From Cyclobacterium qasimii M12-11B (lineage in GTDB: Bacteria > Bacteroidota > Bacteroidia > Cytophagales > Cyclobacteriaceae), in the NCBI RefSeq assembly GCF_000427295.1, contig NZ_ATNM01000089.1, positions 1 to 51,982 of the forward strand: 51,982 bases of DNA, given 5' to 3'. The notes beneath the pieces are model-generated. The model was not told the origin of the DNA and ran no database searches. It worked only from the letters and a program-made list of their open reading frames with translations. A program made the translations under genes and the position numbers. Every line of letters begins with the position of its first letter. Positions within the stretch are counted from its first letter, which is position 1. Positions 18,106-26,794 of this stretch are shown here, one piece after another.

Positions 18106-18144
18106 TCTATTGTTAAATAAGTAGCAAAAAGTACTAAATAGGAA

Positions 18145-18185
18145 AGCCCTATCTATTCAATCAACGGAAAAGATAGGGCTTTTTT
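18145..18185 (+). terminator. strong intrinsic terminator after purU
   Basis: AGCCCTATCT at 18145-18154 pairs perfectly with AGATAGGGCT at 18171-18180 and is followed at once by a T run to 18185. The 10 bp stem has four G/C pairs at its base and a 16-base loop. The reverse strand has a weaker A-rich flank, so it may also serve the opposing lipoprotein gene. Confidence 0.85.
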
Positions 18186-18236
18186 GGCTCCACGCTTAAG
18201 GAGATTTGCTTTCCTTTTCATGTCTTGGATTTGGAG

Positions 18237-18640
18237 TTAAATTTGTTCCAATTCTATAAGGATATTGCCATTTTCATCTTGTAGTATTAAGTTTCCTGCA
18301 TGGTAAGTGTATTGTTTGCTGGACTCAAGGTTGGATAGAAACCGTTGCTCAAGTTCATTGTACTCACATGAGCTGTTGTCTGAATAGAGGGTTGAAAATT
18401 TTATCTGTTCCTCATTATAGGTTGCCCCTCCTCTGTAATTATTGCATCCTGCAAAACCACCTATTTTTTATCTTCCTTGAAGATTAAAGAAAGTTTTGAT
18501 AAATCTTTTTTGGTAGCAGCAGAGCCTGTAAGGTCGGTCACCTTCCAATCATGGTTTGATAGTTCAATAGGTTCTGAATTACAAGAAAAACAGAAAGCAA
18601 TTAATAGAAGAATTAGGCTTGTTTTAAGGTCGAAATTCAT
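18237..18640 (-). CDS. META/HslJ-domain lipoprotein, frame broken at an A6 run
   Basis: The N-terminus (MNFDLKTSLILLLIAFCFSC) is a lipoprotein signal with lipobox cysteine at about residue 20, followed by the start of a META domain (NHDWKVTDLTGS, LSLIFKED). The frame then hits a stop just after six A residues (18464-18469 on the plus strand). In the next frame the same domain resumes without loss: GGFAGCNNYRGGATYNEEQI, NSSCEYNELEQRFLSNLES, and LILQDENGNILIELEQI to a TAA at 18237. One extra A would restore a protein of about 134 residues. META-domain lipoproteins such as HslJ sit in the outer membrane and are linked to heat or antibiotic resistance. Break probably due to a sequence error; a true pseudogene is the alternative. 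Confidence 0.72.
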
Positions 18641-18901
18641 TTTATTTCTTCGTTTAGTTTTACACATTGGATTGGTTTATCCTTCATTTATGTTAAACAC
18701 CACAAACACTGTTCTAAAAATAGTTTGGATTGAATTTTTCTTCTTGGGTAACTTTAAATCAAGTAGTTAACAAATAAGAAAGCATTGGAAATCTTGGTAA
18801 AGAATGCACCAATCGCACCGAGCTAGCTAGGTCTTAAGTAAATAATATTTGACTTGAACCTATGAGGGATTTTAACCTAAAGTAAGCCTCTATCAAGTGA
18901 T

Positions 18902-20056
18902 TTACGTGACGATTTTTCTCGGGATGTCGTTCGGAAGTCTGGTCAATAATTCGTAATTCACCTGTTGTGTTGATTCTCCAAATGAAGCAACAGTGATTTC
19001 ATTTCTTTTTTGACGGCCGATGATGACCACTTCATCCCCTTTTTTGACATTCTTTAAGTCAGTGACATCTACCGAGATTGAATTCATGGTGACATTCCCC
19101 ACTACAGACAATGTTTTTCCATGGATAAGCACTTTACCCAAGTTACTAAGGCTTCTACCAAAACCATGACAATAGCCAACAGGTACTTGGGCTATGGTCA
19201 TGTCTCTAGCTGCCATGTAGCTGTTGCCATAGCCTATGAAATCTCCAATTTTAATTTTTTTAAGACTCATTATGCTACTCTTCCAACTGATCAGTCGCTT
19301 AAGGGGGTTTTTCTTATTGGGAGCCAATTGCTTAAATTTAAACATGTACGTTTCCTGACTTGGCCAAAAGCCATATTGAGCAATTCCAATCCTAACCATA
19401 TCCATTATGGTTTCAGGATAACTAAATGAGGCTGCCGAACAAGCGGTGTGGTAGCGATCAAAATGAATTTCATTGTCATTGAACCAGTTTTTGAATTCAT
19501 GATATCGCTTAATTTGATTCTGTATCCGAACATAATTGGCAACACTTTCAGCACCGGCATAATGCGTACATAGTCCGCACAATTGTAAGTGATTGCTGTT
19601 TTCTTTTAAGGATTCTAAAAGCATTTCTTTTTCGTCCCATTCATATCCTGTTCTATGAAAGCCTGTCTCTACTTCTATATGGATCATTGCTTTCTTTCCC
19701 AATTCTTTGCTTTTTTGAACGGCAGCCTCTAACCGGTCCATTTCGAACACATAGAAACTGATTTCATTCTCAATTAAATAGGGTAAATTTTCATTATCCA
19801 CCATTCCCATGATCATTACCTGACTGTTTTTAGTGGAGGATTTTTGAACCCTGATCGCTTCATCCGTACTGAAAGCACTAAAATGTCGGATGCCCACACT
19901 TTCAGCAATTTTTACTGTATTTTCTATGCCGTGACCATAGGCATTGCCTTTAATGACTGAGGAGATGGTAACATTCTCACCTATTTGACTCTTTATAAAC
20001 CTAATGTTATTGCTATAGGCACTTTTACTAATTTCTATGTAAGAGGTGTGCTCCAT
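18902..20056 (-). CDS. alr: alanine racemase-like PLP enzyme with altered active-site motifs
   Basis: A 384-residue fold-type III PLP racemase: TIM-barrel lysine motif SSVIKGNAYGHG at about residues 32-43, THYAGAES, and the C-terminal domain tyrosine motif VPVGYCHGFGRSL near residue 290. It is predicted to racemise alanine or another small amino acid. Two motifs differ from the usual Alr pattern: GYADGYPR is GYCHGFGR, and RVCMDQ is NVTMNS, so an aspartate next to the substrate-carboxylate region is asparagine. That may mean a different or broader substrate. The gene is four bases downstream of the M20 amidohydrolase and ends an apparent M23-M20-alr operon. Confidence 0.85.
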   Translation of the reverse strand: MEHTSYIEISKSAYSNNIRFIKSQIGENVTISSVIKGNAYGHGIENTVKIAESVGIRHFSAFSTDEAIRVQKSSTKNSQVMIMGMVDNENLPYLIENEISFYVFEMDRLEAAVQKSKELGKKAMIHIEVETGFHRTGYEWDEKEMLLESLKENSNHLQLCGLCTHYAGAESVANYVRIQNQIKRYHEFKNWFNDNEIHFDRYHTACSAASFSYPETIMDMVRIGIAQYGFWPSQETYMFKFKQLAPNKKNPLKRLISWKSSIMSLKKIKIGDFIGYGNSYMAARDMTIAQVPVGYCHGFGRSLSNLGKVLIHGKTLSVVGNVTMNSISVDVTDLKNVKKGDEVVIIGRQKRNEITVASFGESTQQVNYELLTRLPNDIPRKIVT

Positions 20057-20060
20057 CTTT

Positions 20061-21191
20061 TTAGTGGTTTAGTTTCTCTATAATCGTATAAAACAAATCT
20101 ACTCCGATGGGTAGCAATTCATCTGGGAAGTCATAACTATTTTCGTGCAATTGTGGGTGTGTTTTACCAGCTCCTAAACCAAAGAGCATGCTTTTGGTAG
20201 TGCTTGATAGGGCTCCAAAATCTTCTGACCATCGGAAGGGAGTTTGGGAAATCCGTTTATGAAGGCCTAGTTTAGTGACGGCATCATCTACTGGGTTATA
20301 GGCTTCAATATCATTCTCCACCACCTGGAATTCTTCTGTGAAACTAATACTACATTCCAAACCATGGAGGTCGGATATTTTTTGCGATAGGGACATGGCA
20401 CTTTCCGTCAATGTGTTCATGACCTCATTGTCAAAAGTTCTTAGGGTGGCCATGACAGTGGCTGTCCCAGGAGTGGTGCCAAAGGCTACTTCTCCCAGTT
20501 GTGCATGAATTACTGTTACTAAGGAAAACTCCTGAATGTCCTCAGGTAATTTTTGGAGGCCTGAAATCAATTGACACATGGCATTGGCAGGGCTTATTGC
20601 ATCCTCAGGGTGAGCAGCATGGCTGGTTCTTCCTTTTAGATTTATAATCATCCCTTTGGATGCTGCAGTGAAAGCTCCTTTTTTTAGTACTACCTCACCT
20701 AAATCATAACCGGGTAAATTATGCAAGGCAAAGGCAAAATCAGGCTTTATTTTTGGGAAATTAGGTGAGCTGATTACCTGTGCTGCTCCCATACCAGTTT
20801 CTTCTGATGGCTGAAATAACAATATAACCCTTCCGTATTTGGGTCTCTTTTTAGCTAATTTTAGTCCTACTCCACACAGGATAGCCATATGACCATCATG
20901 TCCACAAGAATGGGCAACGCCATTACTTTTGCTTTTGTAGGAAAAACTGTTGTTCTCTAAGATTGGTAAAGCATCAAGTTCAGCACGAATCAATGTGGTC
21001 GGTCCATTCTCCTGGCCATTGAAAACAATGGCCAAACCATGTTTACCTAAATCATCCACGATTTCATCTGGTGATAAATCCTCAAAAAACGCTCTAATTT
21101 GATCGGATGTTTTTTGTTCTTTTCCAGAGACCTCAGGCGCTTGGTGAAGCTGTTTTCGTAAAGTACTTATTTCTTTAATATTAGAATTCAT
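20061..21191 (-). CDS. M20-family N-acyl amino acid amidohydrolase
   Basis: A 376-residue metal-dependent deacylase of the M20D group, related to N-acyl-L-amino acid amidohydrolase, hippurate hydrolase and IAA-amino acid hydrolase. Metal-ligand motifs are visible: SCGHDGHMAI near residue 95, LLFQPSEETGMGA with the catalytic glutamates, FALHNLPG, and the C-terminal ligand segment with HENSYDFPDELLP. The frame is open to 21305, but ATG 21191 (MNSNIKEISTLRKQLHQAPE) gives the family N-terminus. It cleaves acyl groups from amino acids or dipeptides in the cytosol. It sits 10 bases after the M23 gene and just before alr, consistent with an amino-acid salvage or cell-wall turnover role. Confidence 0.88.
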   Translation of the reverse strand: MNSNIKEISTLRKQLHQAPEVSGKEQKTSDQIRAFFEDLSPDEIVDDLGKHGLAIVFNGQENGPTTLIRAELDALPILENNSFSYKSKSNGVAHSCGHDGHMAILCGVGLKLAKKRPKYGRVILLFQPSEETGMGAAQVISSPNFPKIKPDFAFALHNLPGYDLGEVVLKKGAFTAASKGMIINLKGRTSHAAHPEDAISPANAMCQLISGLQKLPEDIQEFSLVTVIHAQLGEVAFGTTPGTATVMATLRTFDNEVMNTLTESAMSLSQKISDLHGLECSISFTEEFQVVENDIEAYNPVDDAVTKLGLHKRISQTPFRWSEDFGALSSTTKSMLFGLGAGKTHPQLHENSYDFPDELLPIGVDLFYTIIEKLNH

Positions 21192-21201
21192 CTTAAATTT
21201 T

Positions 21202-21881
21202 TCAATATATAATATCAGCTCGTATACCAAGCCATAAAGCCGGGTCTGGACAATTTGTTGCATACCGTTCTTTCTCTGAAGCAGAACAAACCCCTGGGTA
21301 ATCACCTGAATTATCCCCCAGATTTCTTATCATTTGAAAGTGAAGATGGGCAGGCCAATTGCCATTTTCTAATGAAGATCCCAAGTGTCCTATTCTCTCT
21401 CCTCTTTTGATCCTTTGGCCAATTGTTAATTCTTTTAAATCCTTTATGCTCAAATGGCCATAAAGGCTGTAGATAATGCCGCCCTCTCGGGAATGTTCAA
21501 GAATAACGGTTGGTCCATAATTGCCAAAGCCCTTGTTATCCTGAAAGCTATGTACAACTCCTTCCTCCGGACAATAAACCGGGCTGTCAGAAAGCGCCCA
21601 AATGTCAATCCCTAGGTGAATGTTTCGGTATTTTGAATCGGCCGTTTCCTCAAAAACCTTGCTTCTTTGGTAAATATTGCGTTTTTCCAGGTAACCTCCG
21701 ATTCCAAACCTTTTTTATTTTGCTTCAATAGAGCAGAAACGTATGCTTCAAAAGCTGGAGTGTCTAGCAGATCTATTTGCTTTAGCGCTAAATTGTTCTC
21801 GCTCATGTCCATCAAAATGGTATTGCTATCATTCAGACTTTCTCCCATTATGGGATGAAATTCCAGACCTTTGATTGACAT
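21202..21881 (-). CDS. standalone M23-type metallopeptidase domain protein without signal peptide, frame broken at an A6 run
   Basis: Rejoined across six A residues (plus-strand T6 at 21711-21716), this encodes about 226 residues. The N-terminal part MSIKGLEFHPIMGESLNDSN ends at the break; the next frame carries RFGIGGYLEKRNIYQRS, the zinc motif RNIHLGIDIWALSDSPVY, LYGHLSIKDL and PAHLHFQMIRNLG. All expected M23 ligands (HxxxD, the later GH, and HxH) are present. It has no signal peptide or membrane helix, unlike envelope lysostaphin-type enzymes. It resembles the M23 domain that is fused to aminotransferase class III/phosphotransferase proteins in other bacteria, here alone. It heads the M23-M20-alr run. 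Its function is unproven. Confidence 0.75.
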
Positions 21882-22032
21882 ATTGCTTAAATAAAATAAA
21901 TGGGCAATTTGAAATTATTTTTCAAGATAGGGAATTTAGTTTGTAGCAAAAGGATAGACATCATTTTTCTTGTGATAAGTAAATCAACCAAATTTTATTG
22001 TCTATTGTTCAGATTATATGCAATTTTGGTAT

Positions 22033-23049
22033 ATGGAGACTCGCCCAAATATTTCATCTCAAAGTATAAGAGAGGCAAGAGAAAGAATCGATCACATGGT
22101 TCACCGAACGCCTGTATTACATTCCTCTGCGATAAACGAATTGGCAGGCTGTGATTTGTTTTTTAAGTGTGAAAACTTTCAGAAAGTAGGTGCTTTTAAA
22201 GCAAGAGGTGCTGCCAATGCCGTGCTTAAATTGTCTAAAAAGGACCGTGAAAATGGTGTTGCCACTCATTCGTCTGGAAACCATGCCGCTGCTCTGGCAC
22301 GTGCCGCTCAGGTAGCAAAAATACCAGCCTATATTGTGATGCCATCAAATGCTCCTGAAGTGAAAAAGCAGGCGGTAAAGGGATATGGTGGAATAGTGAT
22401 CGAATGTGAGCCGAATCTTCAGGCAAGGGAACAAGGATTGAAGGATGTGGTGAAGGAATTTGGGGCAATATTCATTCCTCCTTATGACCATCTTGATGTT
22501 ATTGAAGGGCAAGCTACCTGCGCATTGGAAATTTTCGATGCTGGATATTCCCTTGATACCTTGTTGACACCTGTGGGTGGAGGTGGATTATTGGCAGGTA
22601 CTGCTTTGGCTGCAAGTTTTTATTCTCCTAACACCAAAGTCATTGGTGCGGAACCTGAAGGGGCAGATGATGCCAGAAGGTCTTTTGTCGCAGGGTATAG
22701 AATACCTATGGAAAAGCCGAATACGATTGCTGATGGTCTTTTGACTTCTCTTGGGGAAATAAATTTTAATATCATCTCTAATCATGTTCAAGACATACTA
22801 ACCGTGAGTGATGCCCAAATTATATCGGCAATGCGGCTGATCTATGAGCGAATGAAAATTGTGATAGAACCGAGTTGTGCTGTCCCATTGGCAGTGGTTC
22901 TAAAAAACAAAAGCTTGTTTGAAGGGCAAAAGGTGGGGATTATTTTATCTGGAGGAAATGTAGACTTGTCAAAGTTGCCTTTTAAAACCAGAACATTCAA
23001 TAGTGTTTCCCGCAATCACTCATCAGGAAGTTATTTTGTCGGGTTATAG
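22033..23049 (+). CDS. PLP-dependent serine/threonine dehydratase or serine racemase
   Basis: A fold-type II PLP enzyme of about 338 residues. The PLP lysine is in KVGAFKARGA (about residues 52-61), the phosphate-substrate loop is THSSGNHAAAL, the glycine-rich phosphate loop is PVGGGGLLAG, and the C-terminal serine motif is IEPSCAVPLAVVL, followed by LSGGNVDLS. It lacks the C-terminal regulatory domains of biosynthetic IlvA. The pattern is nearest to the catabolic threonine/serine dehydratase and serine racemase group; the two activities cannot be separated by sight. I prefer ATG 22033 (METRPNISSQSI) over 22018. It diverges from the M23-M20-alr operon across a 150-base gap. Confidence 0.87.
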   Translation: METRPNISSQSIREARERIDHMVHRTPVLHSSAINELAGCDLFFKCENFQKVGAFKARGAANAVLKLSKKDRENGVATHSSGNHAAALARAAQVAKIPAYIVMPSNAPEVKKQAVKGYGGIVIECEPNLQAREQGLKDVVKEFGAIFIPPYDHLDVIEGQATCALEIFDAGYSLDTLLTPVGGGGLLAGTALAASFYSPNTKVIGAEPEGADDARRSFVAGYRIPMEKPNTIADGLLTSLGEINFNIISNHVQDILTVSDAQIISAMRLIYERMKIVIEPSCAVPLAVVLKNKSLFEGQKVGIILSGGNVDLSKLPFKTRTFNSVSRNHSSGSYFVGL

Positions 23050-23075
23050 AATTTGTGGCTTCAATCAGGCGGTTA

Positions 23076-24227
23076 CTAAGCCTGGTACAAGCCAGCTAAT
23101 ATTTTCACCACATGATCTATTTCAGCCTTGGTATTGAATCTGCTGAGTGAAAACCTGACGTTTTCTCTAGATGGGTCTGCTTCAAGCGCATTAAGTACAT
23201 GTGAGCCAAGACGGGCGCCACTCGAACATGCAGAGCCTCCTGAAGCTGAGATTCCTTCCAGGTCAAGATGAAATAATAACATGCCTTGATTGTTTTCTGA
23301 GGGAGGGAAACTTACATTAAGAACCGTATATAAGCTTTTATCAAGATTTCCAGAGAGTCCGTTAAAAGTGACACCAGGAATGTTCTTTTCTATTTGACTT
23401 TTAAGATAGGTTTTTAGTTGCAGAATTTCCTCAGCATGTGAAGCTTGGTCGTCGAAGGCCAATTCAAGTGCTTTGGCCATTGCGATTATCCCAGCAATGT
23501 TTTCAGTACCACCTCTATTGTTTCTTTCTTGCCCACCACCCAGCATCAATGGGTTTATCTTTTTGGTTTTATTAATATAAATAAAACCAACTCCTTTAGG
23601 GCCATGAAACTTATGCGCAGATCCAGATAAGGAATGAATGGGAAGGGCTTTCAAGTCTATAGGGTAATGCCCCATTGTCTGAACAGTATCAGAATGAAAA
23701 TAGCTGCCATGCTGTTTACACAAAGCAGCTATTCTTTCAATATCGTTTAAGTTTCCTATTTCATTATTGCCATGCATTAAGCTGACCAAACTATTAGGCT
23801 CTTTTTCTAACAGTAAGGCAAGCTGATCCATGTTTAGATTGCCTTCAGCATCACATTCAAGCAAACTTAGCCGAATGTTTTTTTCTTTTACCTCATGCTC
23901 TACCACATGCAAAACCGCATGATGCTCTATAGGAGAGGTGATGATATGCTTTATGCCATATGTTTCAATAGCGCCACATATAGCTGTATTATCTGCTTCA
24001 GTACCACCTGAGGTGAAAATAATTTCCCCAGGGCTGGTATTTAGCAGGCTTGCTATTTTTTTTCTGGCTTTTTCTAAGGTTTCCCTAGCATTTCGGCCAT
24101 GACTATGGACAGAAGAAGGGTTGCCGAAATTATTTTTAAAATAAGGCAACATCTCTTCCAGCACCCGCTCATCCATAGGAGTAGTTGCGGCATTGTCAAA
24201 ATATATTGGTGCTGATTTCATGGTCAT
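23076..24227 (-). CDS. cysteine desulfurase, NifS/IscS family
   Basis: A 383-residue PLP enzyme that removes sulfur from cysteine as an enzyme persulfide for Fe-S clusters or tRNA thiolation. The signature is complete: YFDNAATTPMDERVLEEML at the N-terminus, SGGTEADNTAI, SPIEHHAVLH, the PLP lysine in SGSAHKFHGPKGVGF near residue 205, and the catalytic cysteine in SGGSACSSGARLGSHV near residue 330. The second ATG at 24221 (MKSAPIYFDN) is an equally good start. The mobile loop around the cysteine is short, as in NifS-type group I enzymes. It lies in line with glmM, 24 bases downstream of it, and converges on the dehydratase. Confidence 0.92.
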   Translation of the reverse strand: MTMKSAPIYFDNAATTPMDERVLEEMLPYFKNNFGNPSSVHSHGRNARETLEKARKKIASLLNTSPGEIIFTSGGTEADNTAICGAIETYGIKHIITSPIEHHAVLHVVEHEVKEKNIRLSLLECDAEGNLNMDQLALLLEKEPNSLVSLMHGNNEIGNLNDIERIAALCKQHGSYFHSDTVQTMGHYPIDLKALPIHSLSGSAHKFHGPKGVGFIYINKTKKINPLMLGGGQERNNRGGTENIAGIIAMAKALELAFDDQASHAEEILQLKTYLKSQIEKNIPGVTFNGLSGNLDKSLYTVLNVSFPPSENNQGMLLFHLDLEGISASGGSACSSGARLGSHVLNALEADPSRENVRFSLSRFNTKAEIDHVVKILAGLYQA

Positions 24228-24251
24228 GCCGATTAAAATAATCTTAGCTTA

Positions 24252-25637
24252 TTACTCTGAGATTATTTCTTTGATGTCTAAAATGATTTTATTTGCCAAA
24301 TGATCGGCCGTAGCAGATGTTCCTGATTCTGAATAAATACGAATAATAGGTTCGGTATTTGATTTTCTAAGATGAACCCATTCTTTCTCAAATTCTATTT
24401 TTACACCATCTATTGTATTGACAGGGTAATTTTGATATTTGCGTTGAATCTTGTCCAGAATACTATCTACATTGATAGAAGGAGTAAGTTCAATTTTATT
24501 TTTTGAGATGAAATAACCAGGATAGGTAGCCCTTAATCTACTGGCTGACTTACCGAATTTAGCCAAATGGGTAAGGAATAATCCAATGCCTACCAATGCA
24601 TCCCTTCCATAATGAGACTCCGGATAGATGACTCCTCCATTGCCTTCACCACCTATAATGGCATTCGTCTCTTTCATTTTGGTAACTACATTTACCTCAC
24701 CCACAGCAGAGGCATGATATTCTCCTCCATGGCGTTCAGTTACATCCCTCAAAGCCCTGGTTGAGCTAAGATTAGAAACGGTGTTTCCTTTCTGATTGGC
24801 CAATACATAGTCAGCTACAGCAACAAGGGTATATTCCTCTCCGAAAAAGCTACCATCTTCATTTAAAAATGCAAGTCGGTCAACATCCGGGTCCACGACG
24901 ATTCCGAGATCGAAATTGCCATTTTCCAACTTCAAGGAAATATCCCGGAGGTGAGCAGGCAAAGGTTCAGGATTGTGAGGGAAATCACCATTTGGTTCGC
25001 AATACATTTCCTCAATTACTTCCACTCCCAGGGCAGTGAGTAATTTTGGAACTACAAGCCCCCCTGATGAATTCACACAATCAATAACTACTTTGAATTT
25101 TCTAGCAGCAATGGCTTCTTTGTCCACTAATGCTAAATCAAGCACATGTTGAATGTGGATGTCAAGATAATCTTCTCTTTGGGTATATTTCCCAAGTTTG
25201 CGCACTTCAGCAAAAGTGAAATCTTCTTTCTCAGCTTTGTCTAGTACTTCTTTACCTTCACTGTCCGAAATAAATTCCCCTTGAGCGTTCAGTAGCTTAA
25301 GTGCATTCCATTGGATAGGGTTATGGCTGGCTGTAATGATGATGCCACCACCTGCATTTTCTCTTGGTACAGCTAATTCCACTGTAGGGGTAGTGCTTAG
25401 TCCCAGGTCAATTACATGTAGTCCTAAACCCTGAAGGGTGCTGGCTACCAATTGTGAAACCATTTCTCCAGAGATTCTGGCATCTCTGCCAAGAACGATT
25501 GTCTTATTGGGTGAGTTTTCTAAAACCCATGCCCCGTAAGCTGCTGAAAATTTCACTATGTCCAAAGGAGAAAGTCCTTCACCAGGTTTTCCGCCAATAG
25601 TTCCTCTAATACCGGAAATCGATTTAATTAATGCCAT
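24252..25637 (-). CDS. glmM: phosphoglucosamine mutase (alpha-D-phosphohexomutase family)
   Basis: Predicted to convert glucosamine-6-phosphate to glucosamine-1-phosphate for UDP-GlcNAc synthesis, feeding peptidoglycan and lipopolysaccharide. The 461-residue protein has the four-domain phosphohexomutase landmarks: ISGIRGTIGGKPGEGL at the start, the phosphoserine loop IIITASHNPIQWNALK near residue 100, the metal loop VDPDVDRLAFL near 245, the sugar-binding GEGNGGVIYPESHYGRDA near 325 and the phosphate loop RKSNTEPIIRIYSES near 430. Other family members (phosphomannomutase) are not fully excluded. It is transcribed with the small membrane protein upstream and the cysteine desulfurase downstream. 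Confidence 0.9.
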   Translation of the reverse strand: MALIKSISGIRGTIGGKPGEGLSPLDIVKFSAAYGAWVLENSPNKTIVLGRDARISGEMVSQLVASTLQGLGLHVIDLGLSTTPTVELAVPRENAGGGIIITASHNPIQWNALKLLNAQGEFISDSEGKEVLDKAEKEDFTFAEVRKLGKYTQREDYLDIHIQHVLDLALVDKEAIAARKFKVVIDCVNSSGGLVVPKLLTALGVEVIEEMYCEPNGDFPHNPEPLPAHLRDISLKLENGNFDLGIVVDPDVDRLAFLNEDGSFFGEEYTLVAVADYVLANQKGNTVSNLSSTRALRDVTERHGGEYHASAVGEVNVVTKMKETNAIIGGEGNGGVIYPESHYGRDALVGIGLFLTHLAKFGKSASRLRATYPGYFISKNKIELTPSINVDSILDKIQRKYQNYPVNTIDGVKIEFEKEWVHLRKSNTEPIIRIYSESGTSATADHLANKIILDIKEIISE

Positions 25638-25685
25638 TTAAAGAATTTAATGGAAGGTTATAAAAATTAGGATTAAGGGATATGG

Positions 25686-25916
25686 TTATTTGAATTTTGC
25701 CATCACCTTGTCAACTTCATTGTCAGGATTGCCGCAAGAACTTGCGTCATCTACTTTTTTACCACAATAGCCACAAGTTTCGCCAGTCTTATTAAGATAG
25801 GGGTTTTGAGAGGCGCATGTTCCTTTGAATTGTCCGTTTTTTAGGAAAATTAACCTTACAGACATCAAAATGAAAAATAATGCCACGAATGCCAATGTTA
25901 AATATACGGTTGTCAT
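25686..25916 (-). CDS. small membrane protein with a cysteine-rich tail
   Basis: A 76-residue protein with one N-terminal transmembrane helix (VYLTLAFVALFFILMSVRLI) and a soluble tail containing four cysteines, including CGYCGKK, plus TCASQNP and SCGNPDN. The spacing suggests a possible small metal or disulfide site. I recognise it only as a conserved-looking Bacteroidota membrane protein without assigned function. It lies 48 bases upstream of glmM, probably the first gene of that transcript, and diverges from mazG across 74 bases. Confidence 0.72.
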   Translation of the reverse strand: MTTVYLTLAFVALFFILMSVRLIFLKNGQFKGTCASQNPYLNKTGETCGYCGKKVDDASSCGNPDNEVDKVMAKFK

Positions 25917-25932
25917 ATCAATTTTATTTCTG

Positions 25933-25940
25933 CAAATTTA
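25933..25940 (-). promoter_or_regulatory. -7 promoter element candidate for the small membrane protein gene
   Basis: Read on the minus strand this is TAAATTTG, a perfect TAnnTTTG element, 16 bases upstream of ATG 25916, the same geometry as the rbfA candidate. No good -33 element was found at 19 bases. Confidence 0.35.
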
Positions 25941-25990
25941 CGTATTACTTTCAAAACGTTCATACCGAAATTTAAGTTTCCTCTCTTTTT

Positions 25991-26794
25991 ATGATTAATC
26001 CAGACAAAAGAAAAAAGCAACTTGCAGCTTTTGACCAACTATTGACGATCATGGATGAGCTCCGTGAAAAATGCCCGTGGGACAAAAAACAAACCATTGA
26101 GAGTTTAAGGCATCTTACGATTGAAGAAACGTTTGAGCTTTCGGATGCTATACTGGACAATGATCTGGAAGAAATTAGTAAAGAACTTGGAGACATTTTA
26201 TTGCATATCGTTTTTTATGCGCGTATAGGAGATGAAAAAGGTGCTTTTGATATTGCGAAGGTAATCGAGCAGCTAAATGAAAAATTGATTAGAAGACATC
26301 CTCATATTTATGGAGATACGAATGTTGAAGATGAAGAAGAGGTAAAGCAAAATTGGGAGAAAATTAAGCTTAAAGAAAAAGGAAACACGAGCGTGCTTGG
26401 AGGAGTGCCAAAGTCATTGCCAGCTTTGATTAAAGCCATGCGTATCCAGGAAAAAGCCAGGGGAGTAGGATTCGATTGGGAGGAAAAGCACCAGGTTTGG
26501 GAAAAGGTGGAAGAAGAATTGGCAGAGTTTCGGGAAAATTTCGATGCCACTAATGAACAGCCTGTAAATAAGGAAGAAGCTACGAAAGAATTTGGAGACC
26601 TGATGTTTTCCTTGATTAATTATTCAAGGTTCATTGGGGTTAATCCGGAGGATGCATTGGAGAGGACAAATAGGAAATTTATCTTTAGATTTCAATACCT
26701 GGAAAAAGAGGCGAAATCATCAGGTAAAACCTTGTCTGAAATGAGTTTGGAAGAAATGGATGCTTACTGGGAAGCAGCAAAAAGTAAGGAGTAA
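25991..26794 (+). CDS. mazG: nucleoside triphosphate pyrophosphohydrolase MazG
   Basis: Hydrolyses non-canonical and canonical NTPs to NMP and pyrophosphate, a house-cleaning activity. The 267-residue product has two MazG domains: the first with LREKCPWDKKQTIESLRHLT (residues about 17-36), EETFELSDAILDNDLEEISK and ELGDILLHIVFYA, giving the ExxE-x12-ExxD type Mg site; the second with VEEELAEFRE and EFGDLMFSLINYSRF near the C-terminus. Length fits E. coli-type tandem MazG. It reads towards the gene-free DnaA-box region that follows. Confidence 0.95.
   Translation: MINPDKRKKQLAAFDQLLTIMDELREKCPWDKKQTIESLRHLTIEETFELSDAILDNDLEEISKELGDILLHIVFYARIGDEKGAFDIAKVIEQLNEKLIRRHPHIYGDTNVEDEEEVKQNWEKIKLKEKGNTSVLGGVPKSLPALIKAMRIQEKARGVGFDWEEKHQVWEKVEEELAEFRENFDATNEQPVNKEEATKEFGDLMFSLINYSRFIGVNPEDALERTNRKFIFRFQYLEKEAKSSGKTLSEMSLEEMDAYWEAAKSKE

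Noticed and set aside
18464-18469. Programmed -1 frameshift in the META lipoprotein gene
   Set aside because: No full X-XXY-YYZ slippery heptamer or strong downstream stimulator, and the same one-base pattern is repeated in unrelated genes, so an assembly error is more likely.
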